A stretch of DNA of 64,000 bases. Origin: Rhyacophila brunnea (Eukaryota; Arthropoda; Insecta; Trichoptera; Rhyacophilidae). This document shows positions 55,101 to 64,000 of the stretch, in pieces. The position numbers were made by a program, and so were the translations under genes. The stretch is taken from the NCBI GenBank assembly GCA_022495005.1, contig JAGYXB010000809.1, positions 116,314 through 180,313 of the forward strand, in the 5' to 3' direction. Below the pieces are notes generated by a model. It saw only the letters and a program-made list of their open reading frames with translations. It did no database searches and was not told the DNA's origin. Numbering within the stretch: position 1 is the first letter of the stretch; each line of letters opens with the position of its first letter.

Positions 55101-58100
55101 CGGTAACCGTTACAGAAATGGTTGACGGAGGCGTGCACGAGCATCCTGTGCGGGCTGGGAGCCGGAGGGACTCTGATCGAGCTGTGCGGTGCACTACCGT
55201 GCTTGCAACGCCACTTGACTCGCTTCCGAGCGGCCCGGGACGGCAGCGCTGCCGCCTGTCCCTACCAACATCACTCCGCCGACGCCGCCCTGTGAGTCAC
55301 CCTTCTCTGCCTTTTAAATCCTGGTCCGTTTGCATCAGAGAGATTGCAAATGTCAATAAACGAGATGACTAAAGAATTATTGTTCGTTTTCAGGGTGTCC
55401 CTGCTGGTGAGCGAGGTGGGGGTCTGCCAGATGGCGCTGTCTCTGCCGTGCCTGGAGCCTCTTACTGCGTCGCGCGTCGCCGTCATCGCTGACGTCAGTG
55501 CCGCCTGGTTACTGTGTGCGACCGCCCATGTGTGTTTTGTTTTCACGCTAGCTAAAATGTTTTGATTATTTTTGATATTCTTTGAATGAAATTAAATGCA
55601 ATATTCTGAGGTTACTCACCGTCAAGCGAGTTTGATCGCTGAGGACCTTTTGTAGTTTTTAAATTTGATATGATTGTCGTTTGGCAGGCGGCGGTTCACC
55701 TCAAGGATGAAGAGGCAGAAGCATTCGCTGCAGCTCTTGTGGAAGGTGCCCTCCGATTGTTTAATACCGTTGGAGAGGTTTTGAAAAATTCCACACGCGC
55801 CGGCGGCTATGTGAGTACTTTTCTGCGAAGTCATAATATTTGTCACATTAAGTTATCGGTTAAAATATAAACTGCTATATTCTTTTCACAGGTGTACCAG
55901 AATCACCTGATGATCGGAACGTGGGTGCTTCTGAGCGGATTGCACCAGAGCCTGATGGGAGCTGGAGGGGCTCAGGGAACGACCCCCCCTCACACCTCCA
56001 AGAGTCCCGCCAGAGCGCCTTCCAGGCCCTACAATCTAGCCAGAATGTGAGTTTTTTGCAGTTTCTCTTATATCTGAATGACCAATGCAATAATTGAGAC
56101 GTCTTAGCTCAGAAAGGCATTTTCTAAGTAAAATAGTTGAATGTGGAATTACATGAACGACTTTAGCAAACGGCTCTTCCTCCACAGTGAAGATAGAATG
56201 TTGTGGACTATCCAACAGAGCCAGCAGTGTTTATGAGATTATAGATAGGTACGTCTAAATCAGATTATATATTTTTAGATGTGATTTCCAAGTAAAACAA
56301 AAGAATTGCAGAACTTATAATATTATGATTTAAATTAATATTTCAAAGCCTAAAAAATTATATACGTATAGCCTTCCTTTCTTAGGTTTCCAGTTCCAAA
56401 GATAAATCAAATTTTTATATTTCTTTTGACGGACCTTTCTAAAGCCCTCTGAAAATTGGATGACCAAATTCAAGTTTGAAGATACATTTAGGTCTTATGA
56501 GAATATCTCATAATGTCGTTTGAAAGGATTGAAATAATTTACATTCAGTAGATGTTTACTTTATGAAGGACAGGCGTATAAGGCTGCTGTGAGTTTTGGC
56601 TATTTATGTAACACGATTTTAACCTTTTCACAACCTGGCAAATTTTACTAGGTCATCACTGTAGGCCAGCTATTTTTGGAATAAATATGTCTCCCGCATA
56701 CCCATTACCCATATTAGATATCTATACTCACATTAATATTGATTTTCTGTCCACTGTCCCAATGAAATGCCAGTTGAAATGCTGGTCAGCATATCGTTAT
56801 GGGTAGTCGATGTGAAGTCTACAATATTTTCTTCTCTGATCTTCTCATCATATTATATTAAGGTGATTCATCAGTGAAACGACAAATAATTTTCAACCAT
56901 AGGCGCGACGAAATTTTGCACTCGCTCCCATTCGGAGAGAGAATTTAGAGCTGGAAACATGTCATTTTGCTTCGTGATGGCGACGGCCGTAATAATTCTT
57001 AAATCGTGTAAAGATGACTTAATACGTTACCCATTTACTTTTAAAAGAAAACATGTCAATGAATATATTATTATTGTTACTGATAAAACAATAAACAGAA
57101 CATTAAATGGACACATGTTGGATGTATAAGACAAATTATATTTGGTTTGATATGCCTCATTTGCACCCGCGACCCGCAATCCACGCATCGCCTAGCGACG
57201 ATCTTTTTAGACCGTGTCTCAACTGAGGTATGCCCTTAAGTAACTAAAGCTATTTTGAATTCCATGTCACTCGTCAGATTTGATTGTTTGGCCAATACAT
57301 TCTTCTTTGTGAGTAAAATCCTCCAAAGTGTGAACTATTGCACTCACATGGAGTAATAACATTGATTCTAATGGAATTGAATCAAATAAGGAAAGTATGG
57401 AATATTATGTCATTTGAAATTTGAAATCTATCCATCATAAAAGAACCACAATCGAAATTCATAACCAAAGAACAACAGTTACCGGGACATCCACACACGC
57501 CCACATTTCACCAGCAAGTGCCCGTCAACTTTTTGTGAAGTTTTTGGCAACCCTAGTGACAGACATCAGCTAATGAACGTCAAATACAACGCTGAACCTT
57601 TTCAAAGCGTTACGAATCCCAATACAAGAGTGCGCGTTGTGATTTCAAGCATCAATAAATCGTAATAAATGTCAGTCAAACATACACAAGTAGAGTCGTA
57701 AAAAATCTGTGTCAAGTTCAAAAATGATTATGAGGGAACCTAATATTTTATGCAAATAAAAATAAACATTCGTCACCTAAATCTGATAAGAAATCAGGAA
57801 CAAAATTGCTTCATAGAAAAAATGACAGTGACGGCGCTGGACAAGTGCGTCGATGACAGATGATAAACAGTTCAGTATTCTTATAGTCTACCGGCTACCC
57901 AAACCACTTGATAAATTTCGACAAATATTTTATTTACACCCCACTTTTAAATATTATTAGTTTGTTTTGATAATTAATCATGACACTATACCTACACTAA
58001 ACAGAACACATAAAATCAACACCAATGTTCTACGTAATAATATTTTTTTAGCACTTCAATAATTAAGCTTTTCATGATATTGTCTAAAACACGGGTATAC

Positions 58101-61100
58101 ACATAACGGCACATTGCACTTGGAACAGATAATATCTTGAATAGTTTCGAAACTTATGCATTCGTGATTTCGGCGACGGTTCTTGTCTTTTAATGTCTTC
58201 TGTATAATAGGTAGTTATTTGTTTCGATTACGATTCTGTCCACTATAATATTTGAATTTAAAAAACGTTCAAAAAAATCTATTTCTTTAGAGCTATCTGA
58301 TAAATTTGTGTGTGGGCTGACTCCAGAAAAGATATCATCAAATTCGTGAACAACCGTTAGTTCAAGTTAGCCCAGTAGTCCACGAAGACAGATTGTCAAC
58401 ATTACCATTTACATTTGAATTAGAGGCCGCGCCGCGGCAGTAGCACTTTCTGATGGGGAACTGCAAGTATTTGAATCATCGTAGTACTCATTTTCACTCA
58501 ACTCATAAACTGAATCAGGATCATGAATTGCTTCTCCCATTTCATCGCACAAATTAGCAGGGATATCCATTTTAAAATAATCACAAAAAATCGAACACGC
58601 AAAATATACATAGCTATCACAAAATGTTTTTAATTTTTCCGATACAGAAATTTTCGATTGTGTGAAAATGTTTCTTCACTTTATTCAATTCGCTTAGCGT
58701 ATCTTTTCTTTATAAATGACTGACAACTAGGGTAAATAAACAAATTTCGTCTGTTTTACCTAATAGTTTAACCAGAAAATAGTATTTAAAAATGTTAAAT
58801 CAACGATAAACAAAGAGAAATATTAAATCGCGGACTCGTATATTTAAATTACACCTTGTTCAAATTATTTTCTGAAACTATTAATTCGCGGATAATATAC
58901 TAGCAGCTAGACGAATGAATGCAACCTCCAAAGGCATTCCTTTTGTAAAAATGTTTTGTAAATTCACTTTGATCAATGTAACTGTTGAATATTCTATTTA
59001 ACAGTTTACGCACCAAATAATTTTTCAATCACTAAAAAACAATATAACATAAATTATGTTGCGAACGCGTATAGTTACAAATGAGTCAGTAAATTGTCTT
59101 GGGCGCACATGCACTGAGTAGTGATCCGATCAATATACGCGGCCAATTTGAAGTGACCCGATGAGTGATATTTTCTTAATCCGAGACACGCTCCCGAAAA
59201 ATATTTATTTAAATTAGATAGAACAAAAGTTTAGGCTATACATCGACAGATGTCAGGAGAAGGATGATTTTTGAATAAATTAAATCAATATTCGAATTTT
59301 TCGCACCTGGACGAAAGCTGTACTAGGCAAACGAAAATCGATATGACTTTAGTCAGCTGCTGCGCGGATGACCCGCGCATTTAGGCTGACTAAAGTCAGT
59401 TGCCGCGTTAGAAGGGTTAATGAAATTTCAGTTTTGTTCAATACATCAATATTACACATATATTTAAAAAAATAGTTACTCGTCAATAGATGGTACTATA
59501 CTATAGTAATTATACGGTTGTATATGTCAAAAAATGAAATAAATATTTGAACGCTTGCTTTGACAAGAAGTCATGAGACATAATCTTTGGAATTTGGTCA
59601 TGACACTCTCCGGACTAAGTACAATAATAGATCTCACTTACCTTTCAAATTCAAGTATTTCATTAGCCTTTTCTATGCCTCACAATATTACTACGGCAGT
59701 ATCTGACACGCCGCAGATATTTTAACAAAATTAAATAGCATAATAATAGAAACAAAGGCATAATAATAGAAATATATTGAACGAATATCATAAAGTCGTT
59801 TGTGCCGCCATTTAAAATTTTTACAAAACATGCACACTTTTTTGTGTAAGTTAAATGTTTAACACAGTGCATTTTATCCCGATACTCTACAATCTTATGA
59901 AATACACAAACACAGACTGATGACATAAACTTCATAATCGCACATATAAAATAAGTAGTGATTTAAAAACACACAGGAAAGAAATAGACTATAAACTCAC
60001 AATATTCCACCTGCGAAATACGTCATGTAATATTAGTTACACCGAACGAAAAATGTTCCAGTTATTGAAAGGGGAATCCTATCCGTTTATTCTAAATAGT
60101 GATAACCCTGCAATAACGACAAACGTTGAATGAAGAACGAAGCTCTTACTAAAATCGCTGTAATACTGACAATATTCATAATTCTTCATGGCTTAATATT
60201 TCGTAATTATTCAAACAGATGGCACTGTGCTTAATTTTTTAGATTATGCAAATCAATCGACAGTGGCTAGTAATTTGAGTTTAAAGTCAGATGAAAAACT
60301 CCGCAAAAAAAGGAATAGAACCGCTTAAATCTTTTGATAACTTCAAATTTGGGTAATACAATACCTGAAAAGTGCTTTATTTATGTGCTATAATTATGTT
60401 GTGTGTCCTCAGCCAACAAGGAGTCCACGTGACGTGGGTGGCATTGGGATCCCGCTGTCTGGAAGGGGTTCGCGCCCTACTGGCCGACGCCCGATTGGAA
60501 GCCGGAGCTGCTGACGCACATCCTGAAGCAGCCGCTCACCTGGACCCCCTCCAACCCAACAGTGCCGGCCAACGGGCCGCCCGTCTCGCCCTCTGTGCGC
60601 CGCTGCATCAGGTAACAACCTCTTGGATGATATTGCTGCCTTTATCCATTATATAATATGCAGCATTAGCAATGGAGTGTTTATGTTATGGATTATTTTA
60701 CGACAGGTACTGGTGGTGCTGGGTGTGGTGTGCTACCGCAAAGCCACATCTCTCAAGAGAGCCGTGGTGCACAAGCAGCACGAGCAGGACGCCGACCGCT
60801 CTGACTCCACTGTCTACTACCAGGACATGATCATGTGCTCCGAGGACTCTGAGACAGATGACGGTAACGTCTCTTTATTTTTTATTCGGGAACTCCCATT
60901 CCCTTCTATATCATAATAAAATCTCCGAAAAGGGTTACCCAATTTCTGTGATATACATCCCAATTGATAATCACTTTTTGGTTTGTCCTGCGACAGAAGA
61001 CAGCGAGCCCCTCTTAGGATTGTGGTTTGAGGCGACGCTGGTCGCCCCTGACGGAGGGGAAGGGGGCGGCGGAGGAGGGGCCGACTCTGGAAATGATTCC

Positions 61101-64000
61101 CAGGATCCCTCTGGAGGGTCTTCCCAGCCTGGATTGGTTCCCGATAAAGCTGAACCATATTCTGTGAGTTTACTTGTCATTTTACACTCTGTTCTTATAT
61201 TTCATCAGTTTCATTTCGATTTGGCGATATCATCGTTTCATAGATATATCTTATTGTCTGCTGACTTATGATCATTCTTTCTGTTTACAGTACATAAGCT
61301 TGGCGACAGAAGTGTTCTCACTGCTGAACGGAGAAGTGCTGGGATGCGGCCCCCGAGTGGGTGGAACCCTTCAAGAGTCACAGGTGGCGTTGCTCGCTGC
61401 CCTCGTCAGAGATCTTGACCGGGAGACAGCCAGAACTGACACGGGTAATTCTTTTATTTTAGTTTAACATGCAGCCATGCATAAATATTGCACTTTAATA
61501 TGGCTAACACTGAACCGTGAGCCTTAAGACGAAGGTTCACTTATTGCGATTCCTCTTCCAGGTACGATATCTCCGTGCTTCGGTGCGAGGCTCGGAGCCC
61601 TCTATGGAGAATTCAGTGCTGCTTTGGTAAGGTATCTCCATTCTTTGACCGGCTCCTCGCAGCTTGGAGCCCTCCGCCAGATTCTTTTGGAACACCTGGG
61701 AGCTGCACCTCCCGCCCCGCAGGAACAGGCGGGACTGATGCCATTGCAGGTTACCCCCGCCCGTTCTTATATTGAAATTAAAAACCAATAAAAAAATAAG
61801 TGAAATGCTATAATAGCTCATCTGAAACACATCTTGTGAATAGTTTTTTATATATAACATATTATGCCGTATAACACCGTAGAATACAAAATGACATTTT
61901 AAGTTAAACTCATCAATAGTATCATAGTAAATGAAGAATATGGGAATCACTCAGACCGTGTATGGTATTAATATATTGTTTCCGATGACCGCAGGTGGGA
62001 TGCCGAGTAGTGAAGCTGATAGGAGCAGTGATCCTGGCAAAACCGGTGGCCGAACGGGAGACTGCCATTCTCTCCCTGTGGAATAGGACCGTCAGTACTG
62101 TGGTGGAGTGCGCGCTGCAGCCTCAGCCATCCCAGGACCATGAATACGAAGGTCACTTCTCGTAAATCTATAGTTCACCATTTGAAGATTCAAAATGTTT
62201 ACCTTGCGCCTCGATGTAACAACTTGCTTGATTCTTTCAGATATGAACGTCGAGCATGCACAGCTGCTGGTGTACTTGTTCCATTCATTGAACCTCATGC
62301 AGAAGAAATCGGTTCTTCTCATGACCGCCAACGCTATCATTAAGGTACTTTGATTCTATATTTTGTTTGTTAATCTTTCACCATTGTGCACGCATTCACA
62401 GTGATGACTTTGCAGTTGTCGCTGGACTTTAAATTGCAAGGGAACATAGGGTTTTATACCTTCAATAGTGAACCTCTTCCTTAATGCCAGGCAATGTTTC
62501 AAATTCCACTTCTTTCAATTCTGGTTTTTTTTAGGTAGCTGTCGGTTTCTGGTCCACAGTCTCCCACAGACTTATTTATTGCGTCATTAACACTTTTTCA
62601 GGTGAGCGACGCATTGGGAATGCCTGACGGGAAGCGCGCCTCTCAAGTCGCCCCGCATCAATTGATGCTGACGACACGCCTTTTGCTTCTGTTTGAATAT
62701 CTCATGAAACACCTCTACGACGCCCCTCCGTGGTTGCTTCATCAGGTGATTATACTTTATTTTGTTTAAATATCACCGATGATTAAATTGACCTGGAAAA
62801 AATTTACCTGGTGCCGAAAACCAGTTGGAGTAACGTAAACAGGATCGATGGATAAAAAATTGTTTAATTAGTCACTAGTTATCGCAGTGATTTATAACAG
62901 TCACATACATAATTTGCCTTATTTGTGGCATTAAATGTATACTAAATAATTTTTCAAGGTCCACACTGTCAATGCAGAACTGCAAATAGGAATAAAAATC
63001 AACGGATCTCATCTCTTTATTGGTTATAGATTTTCTGGAATCTCGCCGCGGCCCCCGGATTGGTTCCAGTGGAGGCAGGGCAGACTCCTCCCGGGGCGTC
63101 AGCTCCCTCCCGGACCTACTGCTCCGTGCCTCACATCGAACAGGCGTACAGGAGGAGGGTGTCTCAAGATGCTGATGTCTCCATGAGGCCCAAGTTTTAC
63201 TCGGTCGCCGATGCTACCTTCAGCAATCAGGTGAGCGTCCAGCGAATATTAATGGTGCAATATTACCCAGGCGGCGTGGGTCACTTGAATAATTCTACGA
63301 AATGTTATTATTATCGTGCAGGAGACGCCCAAGCTGGATGGCCTGGCCTGCAACTTTGTGTTAGGCACTCCCGACAAGTTGAAATACCCGCTGTTGCTGG
63401 ACGGCCTACTCGGCCTGCTACGCTGCGCGGGGGTGTGTGATCGTCAGCCACCGCCTGCGTTACCTGCCGCCTGTGCCGCCCACTACTGCTTCCAGACTGC
63501 CTGGAGGTAATTTTTTCTCCTTTCCGTTTCTTTATTTCGACCATGTCCGATCCTAATCGGATCATATGGGCCTCCACCGAGTGGAGGTTTGTATTGACAG
63601 ATTTTGTTTAATTGAAATTGAAACACAAATTGAAACCACTTCTTTACTCTCGTTTCGTTTACTCATTACCAAATTGTCCGTTCATCGGATTCATACCGGG
63701 ATTGTACATTTGCAGATTGCTTATCACCTTACCGCCGTCCACACCACATGTAGAGCGCATGTCAGAGGGGAGAGAACCGCTACACGCGCTAGTATGGGCC
63801 CCGCGCGCCGCTCACCACAAGACCTTCGGCCCGTGGCTCAAGGACGCCCTCGTCAAGCAGGGAATGTATACCCAGGTGAGGTCTTCTTACTGCCACGCTT
63901 TCATATATGTCTTGGTACTGTAAAAGAAATTCACCAATATGTTTTGTATTTGTTTCTTTTAAGAGTGCAGAAAATCTTTTAAGCGGAGTGGCCGCGTCTT
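43175..64000 (+). CDS. UBR4: E3 ubiquitin-protein ligase UBR4, N-terminal part (22 exons, runs off the right edge)
   Basis: A giant N-recognin (human 5183 residues; fly purity of essence) that recognises N-degrons and works in proteolysis and autophagy. Exons: 43175-43296, 48200-48297, 51048-51178, 52027-52144, 52237-52490, 53111-53188, 55116-55291, 55394-55493, 55688-55810, 55892-56046, 60413-60611, 60707-60863, 60997-61163, 61291-61444, 61562-61749, 61995-62151, 62241-62344, 62602-62745, 63030-63230, 63322-63506, 63716-63875, 63964-64000+. Phases agree at every junction, giving about 1069 residues with no stop. Recognisable family stretches include [56 protein letters not shown] and [13 protein letters not shown]. 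Exon 5 encodes an Ala/Pro-rich low-complexity linker. The UBR box and catalytic C-terminus lie beyond the window. Start ATG 43175 gives [10 protein letters not shown], like the vertebrate MATSGG start. Exon 6 appears to use a GC donor. Confidence 0.93.
44877..45107 (-). repeat. tRNA-headed SINE, family F, copy 3
   Basis: Full-length relative of 30821-31056, with CCCAGGATTCGAACCTGGGA, GCGTTATAGTCCAACGC and TCGACCATGTCCGATCCTAA. It lies in UBR4 intron 1. Confidence 0.8.
45437..45803 (+). repeat. Dispersed repeat, family E, copy 2
   Basis: GGCTATACCTCAGTTGAGGC at the start and TTGAAAATTATTTGCCGTTT at the end, matching 18257-18615. It lies in UBR4 intron 1. Confidence 0.65.
45927..46370. repeat. 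Dispersed repeat, family A, copy 4
   Basis: It begins with AAAAAGAACTTTTTATA and contains ATGTCATTTTGATTTCCATA and GTAACGCACGCATATATCAA. It ends near a degenerate ACAACCACCGGA word. It lies in UBR4 intron 1. Confidence 0.6.
49999..50408. mobile_element. TTAA-flanked MITE (piggyBac-like), about 410 bp
   Basis: TTAA sits at both ends (49995-49998, 50409-50412). The termini are CCCATAGCCGAC and GTCGGACACCAATGGG, inverted apart from a short gap. An internal direct repeat, GCACGAGGATTTCACG / GCACGAGAAATTCACG, lies near the left end. No transposase is present. It lies in UBR4 intron 2. Confidence 0.6.
53188..53257 (+). promoter_or_regulatory. GC donor of UBR4 exon 6 and read-through tail to an in-frame stop
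   Basis: CAG|GCAAGT at 53186-53194 fits the GC-AG donor consensus and joins in phase to exon 7. If it is not used, the frame continues 22 codons to TAG at 53255-53257. AATAAA lies near 53437, so a truncated isoform of about 289 residues is possible. Confidence 0.5.
53488..55036 (-). mobile_element. piggyBac element, internally deleted, TTAA target site
   Basis: TTAA at 53484-53487 and 55037-55040 flanks inverted termini CACTATACGGTCCGCG and (reverse) CACTTTACGGTCCGGG. TTAA duplication with CAC-type ends is diagnostic of piggyBac. The minus strand carries transposase pieces (54432-54947 and upstream). The right end stops 75 bp before UBR4 exon 7, inside the region expected to hold the branch point and pyrimidine tract. 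Confidence 0.85.
54432..54947 (-). pseudogene. piggyBac transposase remnant (N-terminal piece fused to C-terminal zinc finger)
   Basis: The open frame starts within [18 protein letters not shown], an early part of the piggyBac DDE domain. It crosses a deletion, then reads [17 protein letters not shown] and the [18 protein letters not shown] type C-terminal cysteine-rich finger. The catalytic core between the two is missing, so the protein is inactive. Confidence 0.8.
56871..57235 (-). repeat. Dispersed repeat, family E, copy 3 (inverse)
   Basis: It starts CAGTGAAACGACAAATAATT and ends CTCAACTGAGGTATGCCC, the reverse complement of 45437-45803. It lies in UBR4 intron 10. Confidence 0.65.
58035..58570 (-). 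pseudogene. piggyBac transposase N-terminal relic
   Basis: The minus frame starts [17 protein letters not shown] with an acidic Ser/Asp-rich leader ([15 protein letters not shown]). After frame breaks it continues [20 protein letters not shown] and [20 protein letters not shown], which resemble the start of the piggyBac DDE domain. Several stops interrupt it. Confidence 0.6.
63537..63610 (-). repeat. tRNA-headed SINE, family F, 5'-truncated copy
   Basis: Only the distal end remains: CGACCATGTCCGATCCTAAT, GGGCCTCCACCGAGTGGAGG and ATTGACAGATTTTGTTT. It lies in UBR4 intron 20, 31 bp after exon 20. Confidence 0.75.

Larger units (their letters stand above)
56619..59420 (-). mobile_element. Decayed piggyBac-like element (boundaries tentative)
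   Basis: TTAACCTTTTCACAACCTGG at 56619 and the reverse of AAGGGTTAA at 59420 (TTAACCCTTCTAACGCGGCA on the minus strand) are candidate termini with TTAA. Between them lies a minus-strand transposase relic (58035-58570) and a family E repeat (56871-57235). The left terminus resembles text at about 49125-49190, so it may belong to a different repeat. It lies in UBR4 intron 10. Confidence 0.45.

Noticed and set aside
55118..55372. Open frame covering UBR4 exon 7 in another frame
   Set aside because: The phase-compatible frame reads [20 protein letters not shown], which fits UBR4. The longer open frame is an Arg-rich shadow.
60413..60611. Alternative frame of UBR4 exon 11 rich in Trp/Pro
   Set aside because: It looks protein-like but contains a stop near its start and breaks phase at both junctions. 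The Ala/Leu-rich frame joins both neighbours correctly.
63060..63440. 126-codon open frame continuing past UBR4 exon 19
   Set aside because: The part after 63230 reads intron 19 and then exon 20 in the wrong frame. Donor GTGAGC and the downstream acceptor give the homologous frame.

Overview
This window is nuclear DNA from an animal, almost certainly an arthropod and most likely an insect. It is AT-rich and intron-rich, with GT-AG (and a few GC-AG) introns, AATAAA poly(A) signals and a dense load of DNA transposons, tRNA-headed SINEs and LINE remnants. The order is not resolved from sequence alone. Short TAGGTA/TACCTA words are very frequent. There are no operons, CRISPR arrays or bacterial features.

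Three conserved protein-coding genes lie in tandem on the + strand. (1) 3457-24201: mitochondrial sarcosine dehydrogenase (SARDH), 16 exons, about 898 residues, complete. (2) 26352-34117: thioredoxin-like protein 1 (TXNL1), 6 exons, 287 residues, complete, with an unusual CPPC active site. (3) 43175 to the right edge: the N-terminal fifth of the giant E3 ubiquitin ligase UBR4 (purity of essence in flies), 22 exons in the window, open at the right edge. I assembled each exon chain by hand. The codon phase is consistent across every junction, and the reading frames are intact. Three introns appear to use GC instead of GT donors.

The rest is transposon-derived. 1-3456 holds a MITE, a foldback element and two nested hAT elements with perfect 8-bp target duplications. 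SARDH introns carry hAT MITEs, two LINE tails, a 22-kb-spaced pair of satellite-bearing repeats and a 1.4-kb foldback hairpin. 24.3-26.35 kb is short intergenic DNA with an inverted-repeat element. 34.9-43.2 kb is intergenic, dominated by one old repeat copy split by a 2.39-kb LTR-type insertion (4-bp duplication CTAC) and by a satellite-bearing element. UBR4 introns hold SINEs, a TTAA-flanked MITE, a deleted piggyBac element ending about 75 bp before an exon, and a second decayed piggyBac.

The three genes have unrelated jobs (mitochondrial one-carbon metabolism, proteasome-associated thiol chemistry, N-degron ubiquitylation). Their order gives no evidence of functional coupling. I found no convincing new biological system. 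The best leads are the intronic dsRNA-forming hairpin, the GC-AG splice sites with alternative outcomes, and the readable insertion histories.
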